Assembly (NCBI RefSeq): GCF_018304945.1
Contig: NZ_JAGQEE010000001.1
Span: forward strand, 1,426,001-1,490,000
Origin: Collimonas humicola
Lineage (GTDB): Bacteria; Pseudomonadota; Gammaproteobacteria; Burkholderiales; Burkholderiaceae_D
Reading direction: 5' to 3'
Length of the DNA stretch: 64,000 nucleotides
Shown here: positions 44,104 through 53,022 of the stretch, piece by piece
How the letters are laid out: every line of letters begins with the position of its first letter
Numbering within the stretch: position 1 is the first letter of the stretch
Program-made: the position numbers and the translations under genes
The notes under the pieces: generated by a model
What the model saw: the letters and a program-made list of their open reading frames with translations, nothing else
Database searches by the model: none
Told to the model about the DNA's origin: nothing

Positions 44104-45510
44104 CTATTTTTGCTGCGGCATGTGCATATGGTCGGGATGCGCGTCGAGCATCAGGTCGATGCCGGCGCCCGGATCTTCGCTGCCGTCTTCCTGCACCGCC
44201 ACTGCGCGCTGCAAGCCTTCTTCATGCGCCAGGTCGCGCTTGCGCTGCCAGTTCACCGCCGCCAGCCCGCCCACGCCCAGCACCGCCAGGCAGGCTGCCG
44301 GCACCAGCATCGGCGTTACATTGCTATTGGTCAGCTTGCCGACATAGGGCATCAGGTTCTGGCCGAAGAAGCCGCCCAGATTGCCGATCGAATTGATGGC
44401 GGCGATGCTGGCCGCCGCGCGCGCGCCCTGGAAGAACTTGGGCGGCAAGGACCAGAAACAGGGATACAGCAAGGTGATGCAGGCGCCGCCGACCACCAGC
44501 GCGCCGAAGCGCAGCACATTGGAATCGAGCAGCGCGCTGGAAGCAAAGCATGCCAACCCCAGCAGGCCGATCACGGCGATCGCCTTGTACACCACGCGGT
44601 CGTGCCGCAATTTCCCCGGCAGCCACAGCAGCAGCAAGACCGCCAGGCCCCACGGCATCATGTTGAGCAAGCCGTTGATGGTAGAACTGACGCCGAAGCC
44701 CTTGACCAGCGTCGGCAGCCAGTAGGTAACGCCGTACAGCGAGGTCGACATCAGCATGTAGGTGGCGGCAAACATCAGCACGCGCAGATCCCACAGGGCC
44801 GCCAGTGGATTGCCGCGGGTGACGTTGGCCGGCGTGTCGCGCCGCATCATGTCGTTCAGCTTGATCTTCTGCGCCGCCGACAGGAACCTGGCTTCAGCGA
44901 TGGAACCCGGCAGATATCCCATCACCACCAGCGTCAGCAGCACCGCCGGCGCGCCGGTGGCGATGAACACCCATTGCCAGCCCGCCAGCCCCAGCGTGCC
45001 GTTCAGGTTCAGCAGCAAGCCGCCGACCAGCGCGCCCAGCATGTTGGCCAGCGCGCTGCCGAGCGTAAACACGCCCAGCACCCGGGTCCGGTATGCCTGC
45101 GGAAACCACAGCGTGAGGTAATAGATCACGCCGGGATAGAAGCCGGCTTCGGCCACGCCCAGCATGAAGCGCAGCACATAGAACATCGGCAGCGAGGTGG
45201 TAAAGCCCAGCAAGATCGTCACCGCGCCCCAGGTGAACATGATGCGCGCCAGCCAGACCCGGGCGCCGTACTTGTGCAAGGCCAGCGTGCTGGGGATTTC
45301 AAACAGCAGGTAGCCGATGAAAAACAGGGAGGCGCCCAGGCCGTAGGCGGCCTCGCTCATGTGCAAGGCATGCACCATGTCCAGCTTGGCGAAGCCGACG
45401 TTCTGACGGTCGATGAAGGACACCAGGAACATCACGATCAGCAATGGCATCAGGCGCCACGCTACTTTCTTCATCAACTGGTCTTCAGACATCTCTGTAT
45501 TTGACTGCAC
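44104..45510 (-). CDS. MFS transporter, anion:cation symporter type
   Basis: About 468 residues from a GTG at 45510 with GGAGA six bases upstream; ATG at 45492 is the alternative. Twelve membrane segments; the first loop DRQNVGFAKLDMVHALHMSE and GVAEAGFYPGVIYYLTLWFP are characteristic of the ACS (tartrate/phthalate/hexuronate) family. It imports an organic acid or sugar acid at the inner membrane. The His/Met-rich tail (DAHPDHMHMPQQK) is unusual and could bind metal. A GST gene lies 75 bases upstream on the same strand. Confidence 0.88.
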   Translation of the reverse strand: MQSNTEMSEDQLMKKVAWRLMPLLIVMFLVSFIDRQNVGFAKLDMVHALHMSEAAYGLGASLFFIGYLLFEIPSTLALHKYGARVWLARIMFTWGAVTILLGFTTSLPMFYVLRFMLGVAEAGFYPGVIYYLTLWFPQAYRTRVLGVFTLGSALANMLGALVGGLLLNLNGTLGLAGWQWVFIATGAPAVLLTLVVMGYLPGSIAEARFLSAAQKIKLNDMMRRDTPANVTRGNPLAALWDLRVLMFAATYMLMSTSLYGVTYWLPTLVKGFGVSSTINGLLNMMPWGLAVLLLLWLPGKLRHDRVVYKAIAVIGLLGLACFASSALLDSNVLRFGALVVGGACITLLYPCFWSLPPKFFQGARAAASIAAINSIGNLGGFFGQNLMPYVGKLTNSNVTPMLVPAACLAVLGVGGLAAVNWQRKRDLAHEEGLQRAVAVQEDGSEDPGAGIDLMLDAHPDHMHMPQQK

Positions 45511-45585
45511 GATGGGTCTCCGTTTTCTTGTGTGAGTCCGTCGTCTGTGGCGACGGATGAGGTGCTGCAAACATCTGCTGCGAAA

Positions 45586-46215
45586 TCAGTCTGGCCAGTG
45601 ACGCTGCCATATGGGTGCTACCTTGGGATGGATTTCTATATTGTCGAGCAGCGCCAGGAAATCCGGCCGGGCTTTTCCCAGGTGTCCCCGTGCGCCCGAC
45701 CATTTGCTCACCACCGCCGCCAGCAGGTCGAGCGCGCCGGGCTCGGCGCCGCTCAGGAATGGGCTTGCGGCATAAGTATCGGCAAAGATTTCCCAATAAC
45801 GGTACAAGCGTTCGCGCGCACCTTGCCGGATCTGCTCCTTGATCGCCTCGTCGGCGTTGAGGCACCAGCGTTCGGGATAGTCGATCACGCCGATGGCCGC
45901 ATAGCAGTTGGCCGCGATGAACACCAGGCCGCGGATGGCCTGGGCACGCTGCATTTCGTTGTCGGGTAACAATCGGGCGGACGGGTGGGTCAATCCGAGA
46001 TGCAGCAGGATCGCAGCGCTTTCGGTGAGCACGCTGCCATCCGGCAGCTGCAAAGTGGGGATTTGCCTGAGAGGGTTGCATTGCTGCAGCGCGTCGACTG
46101 CCGAACCCGGCTCCCAGGAGGCCGCATCAACCAGCCGATAGCCCTGCCCGGCCATCTCCAGCGCGATTTCCACCACGGCAGAGCCGCAGCCCTTGAAGCC
46201 ATAGAGTGTGTACAT
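45586..46215 (-). CDS. Glutathione S-transferase family protein
   Basis: A 209-residue protein with thioredoxin-like N-terminal domain (MYTLYGFKGCGSAVVEIALE; glutathione-binding NPLRQIPTLQLPDGSVLTES) and an all-helical C-terminal domain (FLSGAEPGALDLLAAVVSKW). A cysteine in KGCGSA lies where beta/omega-class enzymes have catalytic Ser/Cys. It may detoxify or cleave a compound brought in by the adjacent MFS permease. Confidence 0.88.
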   Translation of the reverse strand: MYTLYGFKGCGSAVVEIALEMAGQGYRLVDAASWEPGSAVDALQQCNPLRQIPTLQLPDGSVLTESAAILLHLGLTHPSARLLPDNEMQRAQAIRGLVFIAANCYAAIGVIDYPERWCLNADEAIKEQIRQGARERLYRYWEIFADTYAASPFLSGAEPGALDLLAAVVSKWSGARGHLGKARPDFLALLDNIEIHPKVAPIWQRHWPD

Positions 46216-46269
46216 GCAACCCCGCCGTTCTATCTTTTGGAAGATAAATTCTAACAGGGAGTGAAGCTG

Positions 46270-46983
46270 TCATGTCGCCGGGATTGCAGCCGGCCGCGGA
46301 ACCTCCAGGCCCAGCGCATGCCGCACCCGCCCGCAAAACTCGTCCGGCGAACGGGAAATGATTTCTTCCGGCACGCTGAATTTCTTGATCAGCCGCTTGT
46401 GGCTCTCAAAACCGTAGGACACCATGAAGGGGTGCATGCCGGAGCCGATCGCCGCCAGGTAATCCTTGTGCTCGTCGCCGCAGATGTAGCCGCGCGCCGG
46501 GTTGATGTCCATGCGTTCCCGGATGGAACGGAATTCCTGCATCTTTTCCAGGTGCAGCGGCACGTGGGCGAAAAAATCGAAGCTGTCGATATCGATATCG
46601 TGGCGCCGGAACAGCAGCCGCAGCGTGTGCTCCGGGTCGTTGGTCATGTTGCGCGTCACCAGGCCGACCGCGATGTCGGGCGCGGCGACCAGGCTTTGCA
46701 CCAGTTCGGCGATGCCGGGATAGAGCCGGGCTTCTTCCCGGTAGACCTCGGTCAGGGTAGCGATCAGCTGCTTGCGGTTCTGCTTGCCGATCTGCTTTTT
46801 CAGATTGGCTGGGAATTCTTTCAAGCCGCCCAGGTATTTGAACAGGCGGCGCCGCTTCTGGAATCTTTCTTCATCGCCGATCTCCATGCCGTGGCGGGAA
46901 AAGGTCTTGTCGATGGCGCTGTAGGCGTCGATGGTGGTGCCGTCTGCATCGAGAATGATTAATCGCTTGCTGTTTTTATACAT
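46270..46983 (-). CDS. HAD-family hydrolase
   Basis: A 237-residue haloacid dehalogenase-superfamily phosphatase: motif I LIILDADGTTIDAYSAID (nucleophile and acid Asp), motif II VGLVTRNMTN, motif IV YICGDEHKDYLAAIGSGMH. A helical cap of about 60 residues lies between motifs I and II (ERFQKRRRLFKYLGGLKEF). The substrate is unknown. It is divergent from the ACT-domain gene. Confidence 0.85.
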   Translation of the reverse strand: MYKNSKRLIILDADGTTIDAYSAIDKTFSRHGMEIGDEERFQKRRRLFKYLGGLKEFPANLKKQIGKQNRKQLIATLTEVYREEARLYPGIAELVQSLVAAPDIAVGLVTRNMTNDPEHTLRLLFRRHDIDIDSFDFFAHVPLHLEKMQEFRSIRERMDINPARGYICGDEHKDYLAAIGSGMHPFMVSYGFESHKRLIKKFSVPEEIISRSPDEFCGRVRHALGLEVPRPAAIPAT

Positions 46984-47120
46984 TGTCTATCCGTCAGGGA
47001 GAACCAGGGCTTTCACAGCCGTTCTTGACGCCAACATATAGCAGCCGTATGACAGGACGATGACTTCGGCCGCCCACCTGTCAGGTATGATAGCGGCTCG
47101 CCAACCAGCCATCTCCGACC

Positions 47121-47543
47121 ATGAGCGCCATCACCGATCTCGACACCCTGCTCGGCTCCATGAGCCCGCTCGCCAGCGACGGCCTGTTCGTCTTCTGCTG
47201 CATTGCCGACGGCCGCTACGGTGCGCATGCGGACCTGGCGCCGCTCGCTTCGTTCCAGGAAAAGGAAGGTTTGACACTGATCCTGCCGCAGCCGGCAGCC
47301 GACCGCGCCAGACTGGCCTACGAGGGAGTGTTCGCCATGATTACGCTGAGCGTCCATTCCAGCCTGGCGGCGGTAGGGCTGACCGCCGCGGTGGCGGCTG
47401 AACTGACCAGGGCCGGCATCAGCGCCAATGTGCTGGCCGCCTGTTTTCATGATCACATCTTCGTGCCGGCCGCGCGCGCCGGCGAGGCGGTGGCGGCATT
47501 GAACGCGCTGGCGCAGCGCCATGGCGGCAATGGCGCGGGCTAG
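47121..47543 (+). CDS. ACT-domain protein (DUF2241-like N-terminus)
   Basis: A 140-residue protein. The first half (LDTLLGSMSPLASDGLFVFC) matches the DUF2241-type N-terminal module and the second (EGVFAMITLSVHSSLAAVGL, GISANVLAACFHDHIFVPAA) is an ACT_7 ligand-binding domain. Such stand-alone proteins resemble the regulatory part of aspartate kinases and may bind amino acids; no enzyme domain is present. It converges with rarD. Confidence 0.82.
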   Translation: MSAITDLDTLLGSMSPLASDGLFVFCCIADGRYGAHADLAPLASFQEKEGLTLILPQPAADRARLAYEGVFAMITLSVHSSLAAVGLTAAVAAELTRAGISANVLAACFHDHIFVPAARAGEAVAALNALAQRHGGNGAG

Positions 47544-47565
47544 CACAATCCGATACTGAACCGCG

Positions 47566-48474
47566 TCAGGAGCTCCGCAGCGCCCGTTCTTTCTGCAGCA
47601 GGCGCACGCTATGCACCGCGGTCAGCGCCACTGCGCACCAGATCGGAATATAGGTCAGCAACTGGCCCGGCGCCAACGCCTCGCCCAGGAACAGCAGCGC
47701 GACGGCGACCAGCAGCACCGGTTCGACATAGCCGAGGATGCCGAACAAGGCCATCGGCAGCAGCCGGCTGGCGCCCAGGTAAAGGCCGAGCGCCACCGTG
47801 CTGAGCAAACCGAGGCCGGGCAGCAGCAACAGCCACATGCCGGACTGCTGCGCAACCACCGCCAGGGAATCGCGCGCATACAGCATGGCGGCGGCAAACG
47901 GCAGCAGCAAAGCGATTTCGAGGACGAAGCCCGCCACCGGATCGGCATTGATCTTGCGCCGCAAGATAAAGTAAGGAGGATAGCCGAGCGCCACCACCAG
48001 CGTCGGCCAGGCAAAGCTGCGCGTCATCCACAGCTCATGCAGCACGCCGACCAGGGCGCAGGCGACCGCCAGCCATTGGAAGATATCCAGCCGTTCGTGA
48101 TAATAGAAGCGGCCGACCAGCACCATGCTCAAGGGCAGCAGGAAATAGCCGAGCGACACTTCCAGCGCGCGCCCATGCAGCGGCGCCCACAGGAAAATCC
48201 AGAGTTGCACCCCGAGCAGGGACGCCACCACCACCAGCATCAGGCAGGTCAGTGGTTCGCGCCGCAGGCGCTGCAGCAGCTCGCGCGCCTGCGGCCAGCG
48301 CCGCCGCAGGAACAGCAGCGCCAGCGCGCCGGGCAAGGTCCACACCACACGCCAGGCAAAGATATCCAGGCCGTCGAGCGGCGCCAGCAGCCTGGTATAG
48401 CCGGACAGCAAGGCGAACAGCATCGATGCGCCAACCGAGAGGCTGATGCCGCGCCCTATTTCATGCTGGCTCAT
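47566..48474 (-). CDS. rarD: EamA-family transporter RarD
   Basis: A 302-residue inner-membrane protein with about ten hydrophobic segments: ISLSVGASMLFALLSGYTRL, LDIFAWRVVWTLPGALALLF, LGYFLLPLSMVLVGRFYYHE and GILGYVEPVLLVAVALLFLG. The order and the WRVVW and YFLLPL motifs agree with RarD (chloramphenicol-sensitive protein) in the drug/metabolite transporter superfamily. The natural substrate is not known. Confidence 0.88.
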   Translation of the reverse strand: MSQHEIGRGISLSVGASMLFALLSGYTRLLAPLDGLDIFAWRVVWTLPGALALLFLRRRWPQARELLQRLRREPLTCLMLVVVASLLGVQLWIFLWAPLHGRALEVSLGYFLLPLSMVLVGRFYYHERLDIFQWLAVACALVGVLHELWMTRSFAWPTLVVALGYPPYFILRRKINADPVAGFVLEIALLLPFAAAMLYARDSLAVVAQQSGMWLLLLPGLGLLSTVALGLYLGASRLLPMALFGILGYVEPVLLVAVALLFLGEALAPGQLLTYIPIWCAVALTAVHSVRLLQKERALRSS

Positions 48475-48517
48475 GGCATCCGGCTCAGAGTCAAAGTGGC
48501 CGGCTGGGCCGCGGCTT

Positions 48518-48721
48518 TCAATCGGCCAACGCTTCTTTGGCAGCCTGTTCCGGCGTCAAGCCGTCATAAAACTGGTCGGTGAACCATTCCACCTGCTCTT
48601 CGATATGTTCCTGCGCCTGCTCCAGCGTCGCGCCGCCGGCGACCAGGAAACCTTCTACTTCGATACACCAGTTGATCAGAGCCAGCGTTTCCGGATCCAG
48701 CTCTTCATTCTTCTTTGCCAT
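48518..48721 (-). CDS. Conserved small acidic protein, unknown
   Basis: A 67-residue protein from the ATG at 48721 (GGAAA upstream): MAKKNEELDPETLALINWCI then EQAQEHIEEQVEWFTDQFYD and LTPEQAAKEALAD. It is acidic and helical with no known domain, probably cytosolic. It lies 43 bases upstream of rarD on the same strand. Composition and ribosome site support a real gene; function unknown. Confidence 0.7.
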   Translation of the reverse strand: MAKKNEELDPETLALINWCIEVEGFLVAGGATLEQAQEHIEEQVEWFTDQFYDGLTPEQAAKEALAD

Positions 48722-48848
48722 TATTTTTCCAGTCAAAACCATCATGTTGTAGCAGTTTGACAACAAACCCGCCAGCGACCAGGCGCCGGCGGCAAGTTCT
48801 CTGCCGCCGGTATTTTACTCGCCTGCGGACAACTGGACTGCAAATGCG

Positions 48849-49097
48849 TCAGGATGGACTTTGACAAGGCTGCTCGCGCAGATATCTTTCAGTCGAAGCA
48901 GGATGGCGCGCCAGCATGGCCGGCGGCCGGATCGGGCGGGCGGCGAAATTGCCGCCGCAATTGGGGCATACACCCTTGAGCTGCTGGTCGGCGCAATCCA
49001 CGCAGAACGTGCATTCAAAGGTGCAGATGCGCGCGTCCGCCGAGTCCGGCGGCAGGTCGCGGTCGCAGCATTCGCAATTCGGTTTCAACAACAGCAT
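48849..49097 (-). CDS. DUF1272 domain protein (zinc-ribbon-like)
   Basis: An 82-residue protein. The start at 49097 is chosen because AAAGGG lies seven bases upstream but only one base from the ATG at 49103. The DUF1272 signature is clear: LKPNCECCDRDLPPDSADA, then ICTFECTFCVDCADQ and LKGVCPNCGGNF, giving four CxxC-like pairs that probably bind zinc. Function unknown. It follows the OsmC-like gene by 37 bases on the same strand and is likely cotranscribed. Confidence 0.85.
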   Translation of the reverse strand: MLLLKPNCECCDRDLPPDSADARICTFECTFCVDCADQQLKGVCPNCGGNFAARPIRPPAMLARHPASTERYLREQPCQSPS

Positions 49098-49134
49098 GGC
49101 CATTCCCTTTCTTGAGTTCTTGAGTTCTTGAATT

Positions 49135-49614
49135 TCACCCGGCCTGATGGCTCCAGCTGCCCTGGATCGTGATCTCGCTCTTGACCGACCTGGCCAGGAA
49201 GCATTCTTCATGCGCCTTGTGGTGCAGATGTTCCAGCACCGCGTCGTCCGGCACTTTGGCGCCGCCGAAAGTCACTGCCGGCAGCAGCTCCACCAGCGCC
49301 ACCCAGCTTTTGCCGTCGGCGCCGCGCCGCATATGGCCCTGGGCGTTATCGACATAGCGCTCGACCAGGTAGCCGGCGCTCCTGGCGATGTCCAGGAACC
49401 ACAGCATGTGGCAGCTGGACAGCGCGGCGACATAGGCTTCTTCGGGATCGACGTTGGCCGGATCAGACAAAGGCGCCCTGACCACGTGCGGCGAGCTGGA
49501 GGCCGGCACCACCGCGCCGCCGTCGAACTGCCACTGATGGGCGCGGCTGTAGCGGTTATCGACGAAGGCGGCAGCGCCCCGTTCCCATGCGACGGTGGCG
49601 ATATGCGTGGACAT
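49135..49614 (-). CDS. OsmC-family peroxiredoxin-like protein
   Basis: A 159-residue OsmC/Ohr-fold protein: DNRYSRAHQWQFDGGAVVPA, DPEEAYVAALSSCHMLWFLD with the first conserved cysteine, and HHKAHEECFLARSVKSEITI with the second. Two-cysteine OsmC proteins reduce organic hydroperoxides. AAGGAGAATTC before the ATG is a good ribosome site. Confidence 0.88.
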   Translation of the reverse strand: MSTHIATVAWERGAAAFVDNRYSRAHQWQFDGGAVVPASSSPHVVRAPLSDPANVDPEEAYVAALSSCHMLWFLDIARSAGYLVERYVDNAQGHMRRGADGKSWVALVELLPAVTFGGAKVPDDAVLEHLHHKAHEECFLARSVKSEITIQGSWSHQAG

Positions 49615-49752
49615 GAATTCTCCTTGGTTTTGGTTTTCCTGGAATTTTTTTGCGGGACCCTGTAGTGTGTCCGGACGGCTCCCGAATGATATATCTTCAC
49701 ATTACCTTTGAAAAATATTTTACTGGCCTGCAACAACAAACAGGAATTCGCT

Positions 49753-50547
49753 ATGCAACGCAAAATGCATTTCGCCCGCTGCCTGACATCCGCTATGCTC
49801 GTCATCGCCCTGTTTTCCGGCGGCGCCCGCGCAGAACAAATCAACGTCATGAATTCCGGCGGCTTCAGCGCAGCCTACAAGGCGCTCGCGCCCGGCTTCG
49901 AACAGGCCAGCGGCGATACCCTGAACACCGCCTGGGGCCCGTCCATGGGCGCCTCGCCCGAGGCGATTCCCAACCGGCTGCAGCGCGGCGAAGCGGCCGA
50001 CGTGGTGATCATGGTCGGCTATGCCCTGGATGATCTGATCCGGCAAGGAAAAGTAAGCGCCGACAGCCGCCAGGACCTGGCGGACTCACGGATCGGGATG
50101 GTGGTCAAGAGCGGCGCCGCAAAGCCGGACATCAGCACCATGGACGGCTTGCGCCAAGCCTTGCTGAACGCAAGATCGATCGCCTATTCGGACAGCGCCA
50201 GCGGCGTCTACATAGAAAGCAAGCTGTTCAAGCTGCTCGGCATCGAAGACCAGGTCAAGGGCAAGGCCCGCATGATTCAAAAGATCCCGGTCGCCAGCCT
50301 GGTCGCTCAAGGAGAATATGAACTGGGATTCCAGCAAGTCAGCGAATTGCTGCCGGTGAGCGGCGTCGATTTTGCCGGCAAGATTCCGGAGCAGGCGCAA
50401 AGCATCACTACCTTTGCCGCCGGCGTTCCCAGCAATGCCCGGCATCCCGAGGCCGGCAGAAAGCTGATTCGCTACCTGGCTTCCCCGGCAGCTCAGGACG
50501 CGATACGGGATAGCGGATTGGACTCGCTGTCTTCATCACTCCGATAA
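49753..50547 (+). CDS. ModA-like solute-binding protein
   Basis: About 264 residues from the ATG at 49753 (AGGA upstream). Signal peptide LTSAMLVIALFSGGARA, then EQINVMNSGGFSAAYKALAP, GEAADVVIMVGYALDDLIRQ, IAYSDSASGVYIESKLFKLL and YLASPAAQDAIRDSGLD. These fit the molybdate-type SBP_bac_11 family, but no permease or ATPase genes are adjacent, and similar orphan proteins bind other small anions. The substrate is therefore open. Confidence 0.82.
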   Translation: MQRKMHFARCLTSAMLVIALFSGGARAEQINVMNSGGFSAAYKALAPGFEQASGDTLNTAWGPSMGASPEAIPNRLQRGEAADVVIMVGYALDDLIRQGKVSADSRQDLADSRIGMVVKSGAAKPDISTMDGLRQALLNARSIAYSDSASGVYIESKLFKLLGIEDQVKGKARMIQKIPVASLVAQGEYELGFQQVSELLPVSGVDFAGKIPEQAQSITTFAAGVPSNARHPEAGRKLIRYLASPAAQDAIRDSGLDSLSSSLR

Positions 50548-50580
50548 AGCAGGCCGGCGACGTCGCCGGCATCAATCCGG

Positions 50581-51252
50581 CTATTGCTGGCGCCAATAAA
50601 CACTGCCGCCGCCGGCGCCCGGATACAGCTTGGTGTGATTCACATGGTTGAACGCCAGAGGAACCTGGACGGTATCGTAATGCAGCATGAACTGGCGGGC
50701 ATGCAGGCTGGCGATCAGATCGGCAAGGCTGATTTTCGCCGGCGCATAGCCGCGCAAAATGTAGTATTGCATCTGCCACACCTGAGCCCACGCCCAGTTG
50801 TCATGCCAGGAAAAATCACGTTCCGACCATACCGATACATGCGCCTCGGAACGCACATTCTCGACCGAATTCTGAATCGCCGCCTCAGGCAAGACCACTA
50901 CCGTGTAAGCAGAGCGATAGGTAAGGAAATTCAGCAAATCCAGGCCCGCCGATTTCGGCAAATGCTCGATGCAGTCGCCGATAACGGTCAAGTCGAACAT
51001 TTCATCGGTCATCGTGGAAGGAATGTCGACCGCGCTCATCACATGCAGCGGCGAGTAAATATTCTGCAAGCCGAATCTCTCAACGTAGCTGCGCTCTATT
51101 TCCACGCCTTCCACGATTGCATGCGGCAAAACCTGTCTCGCCAGGCGGCCGTACTTCCCTTCGCCGCAACCGATATCCAGGATGCGCTCCGGGGCAAGCG
51201 CACCAAGCAGCGCGCCGGTAACTTCGTCAAATGAACTCGCGGAAAACGGCAT
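50581..51252 (-). CDS. SAM-dependent methyltransferase
   Basis: A 223-residue class I methyltransferase: motif I ILDIGCGEGKYGRLARQVLP, then EGVEIERSYVERF, and motif for acceptor DLTVIGDCIEHLPKSAGLDL. AGGA lies upstream of the ATG. It follows a glycosyltransferase-like gene on the same strand, so the pair may modify a surface glycan; the substrate is unknown. Confidence 0.8.
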   Translation of the reverse strand: MPFSASSFDEVTGALLGALAPERILDIGCGEGKYGRLARQVLPHAIVEGVEIERSYVERFGLQNIYSPLHVMSAVDIPSTMTDEMFDLTVIGDCIEHLPKSAGLDLLNFLTYRSAYTVVVLPEAAIQNSVENVRSEAHVSVWSERDFSWHDNWAWAQVWQMQYYILRGYAPAKISLADLIASLHARQFMLHYDTVQVPLAFNHVNHTKLYPGAGGGSVYWRQQ

Positions 51253-51324
51253 GATCGGTATCCTGGCTAAATAAAATCAATTATCGGATTGCGTAGCATT
51301 ACGCTGAAAATGTATCGCGGCAGC

Positions 51325-52203
51325 TCAGCGGGAAACTGAGGAAACGCTGGCTTGCACCTGCTCGATATCGGCTGCCGCCAGCCAGTGGCAGTAACCGGCA
51401 AGCGTATTGCGGTCGATTTCGGCAAGCGGCATGTGGTCGTATTTGCCGGCACGGAAATCGCGCTTGGACCAATACTCCTCGGTATGCCATGCATGGATAT
51501 GCAAGACGTCGCTGCCCAATGCGCGGCCCGCATGCGGGAAATGATCGAGAAAGCCCTGCGAACAGCGCTGCGGATAAGTGCGGCGCAGCGCCAGCTCTCC
51601 GGCGTACATGGTCAGGACATTCTTGCACCAGCCGGGCCACGCGCCCTCGAAGTCGCGGAATTCTTCGTCCAGAAGTTTCTGGCAATAGTCCATCTGGGCG
51701 ATAACGAAATTGCCCACGAATTCGCTTGGTCCAAGCAGCGAAGCGCCGACATTATGCACGCCGGAATGCGGAAATCCCCAGCGCAGGCTGCACTCGACCA
51801 ATTTCTTGCGGACCTCTTCGGTATAGGCGTAGGCGCCAAATCCGAAACACAATCCGCTCGGACGGAAATCAGCCATCGCGGAGGTGACGAAGGTGTCGCA
51901 ATCGGTCTTCAGGATGTATTGATACGTTTTGCACAGATCGAGGACTTCCGGCTGGCACAGATTTGCAACCGAATTGATGTAGCCGTACCCGGTCCATTCG
52001 CTATGGCTGTCCGCATAAGGCGCGCTTGGCAGCAGCTTGATCCGCGCATCTGCCGGCAGCGCGCTGATGGCGTCCGGATGGCACACGGCGATAATCTCTG
52101 CGCGGGCAAACAGATTGGAATAAATCATGCTCTTGTAGAGCCAATGAAATTCCTCGATCGTCTCTTCCCTGTTGTCGACATACACCAGCACACCTAAATC
52201 CAT
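51325..52203 (-). CDS. Glycosyltransferase-like protein (DxD motif)
   Basis: About 292 residues from the ATG at 52203, which has GAGGA upstream; the frame is open to 52266 without a ribosome site. MDLGVLVYVDNREETIEEFH opens the protein, the likely nucleotide-sugar/metal motif is YILKTDCDTFVTSAM, and FPHSGVHNVGASLLGPSEFV and HIHAWHTEEYWSKRDFRAGK follow. The layout suggests a GT-A-type transferase of an uncharacterised family, possibly DUF7164-like. It is the first gene of a pair with the methyltransferase. Confidence 0.65.
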   Translation of the reverse strand: MDLGVLVYVDNREETIEEFHWLYKSMIYSNLFARAEIIAVCHPDAISALPADARIKLLPSAPYADSHSEWTGYGYINSVANLCQPEVLDLCKTYQYILKTDCDTFVTSAMADFRPSGLCFGFGAYAYTEEVRKKLVECSLRWGFPHSGVHNVGASLLGPSEFVGNFVIAQMDYCQKLLDEEFRDFEGAWPGWCKNVLTMYAGELALRRTYPQRCSQGFLDHFPHAGRALGSDVLHIHAWHTEEYWSKRDFRAGKYDHMPLAEIDRNTLAGYCHWLAAADIEQVQASVSSVSR

Positions 52204-52350
52204 CGCACATTCCTCAATTAAAAATACAGAATCGACAACAAACCGGCATCCAACGATGCCAGGCACAGAACGAATACATATTAATTGATTTCAATAGCAA
52301 CAACGCAGGCGTAAAGGTTTATATGAGGCCGAACTGGATATGACGACCGG

Positions 52351-52650
52351 TTAACACAGTGAAAGCGCTGCGCGTCTGGTCATAGAATCCGTTGCCATTT
52401 GCCCAAGGGCGCTATGCGGGCGAACCGAGTTGTAATCAATTCGCCATACTTCGATGCGCTCACGAGCCTCTTGCAGGCTGCGAAACGCATGCTGGTTTAA
52501 ACATTCTTCGCGCAATCGACCATTAAAGCTCTCGATGTAGGCATTTTCGATAGGCTTTCCTGGCCGAATGAATTGTCGCTTCACACCGCACTGGTACGCC
52601 CGATATAACTGCAATACATCGTGTGCGGATCCATGGCCATCCGAGAGCAC
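52351..52650 (-). pseudogene. IS3-family transposase (OrfB) C-terminal remnant
   Basis: About 99 residues matching only the last part of an IS3-family integrase domain: [40 protein letters not shown] and [20 protein letters not shown]. The catalytic Glu region (IESFNGR) remains, but the preceding DD part and the rest of OrfB and OrfA are missing, and the N-terminal stretch is degenerate. It is a scar at the edge of the Rhs island. Confidence 0.88.
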
Positions 52651-52697
52651 TCTTTTCGGCCTCTATGATTTAGCACGATCCGTCGGCCCTCTACCCG

Positions 52698-53012
52698 CTA
52701 AAGTAGTCGCAATATTCTATTAACATCTTCCGGTTTAGTTTCATGACACCGAACCATGTGATCGCAATATTCCTCCACTGTTCGAATTATCACAATTCCT
52801 TTGCTGAGTTCCTTAGTGATTTTTCGATCAGCAACGTCGTGAATGTCCTGATCAACTCTATCAAATTCGTTGTGTCTAAAGTCTGAAACAAAGCTTGCCT
52901 TCAGGTCTTCTCCAAATTTAGCATCCTGACGTAATAGTCCGATAGGGACGTTGAATATTTCAGCGATTCGCGCAAACGCTCGCTCACGTATTATTTTCTC
53001 AGACACATTCAT
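52698..53012 (-). CDS. Acyl-carrier-protein-like small protein, candidate Rhs immunity
   Basis: A 104-residue protein with a strong AGGAGG site, starting about ten bases after the Rhs-part-2 stop, hence in its operon. The pattern IAEIFNVPIGLLRQDAKFGE, then EFDRVDQDIHDVADRKI and IIRTVEEYCDHMV, follows the helix spacing of acyl carrier proteins, but the Ser that carries phosphopantetheine is not visible at its place. The GC content is well below that of the core genes. Genes directly behind Rhs C-termini often encode immunity proteins; that role here is inferred from position. Confidence 0.6.
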   Translation of the reverse strand: MNVSEKIIRERAFARIAEIFNVPIGLLRQDAKFGEDLKASFVSDFRHNEFDRVDQDIHDVADRKITKELSKGIVIIRTVEEYCDHMVRCHETKPEDVNRILRLL

Positions 53013-53022
53013 GAGTACCTCC

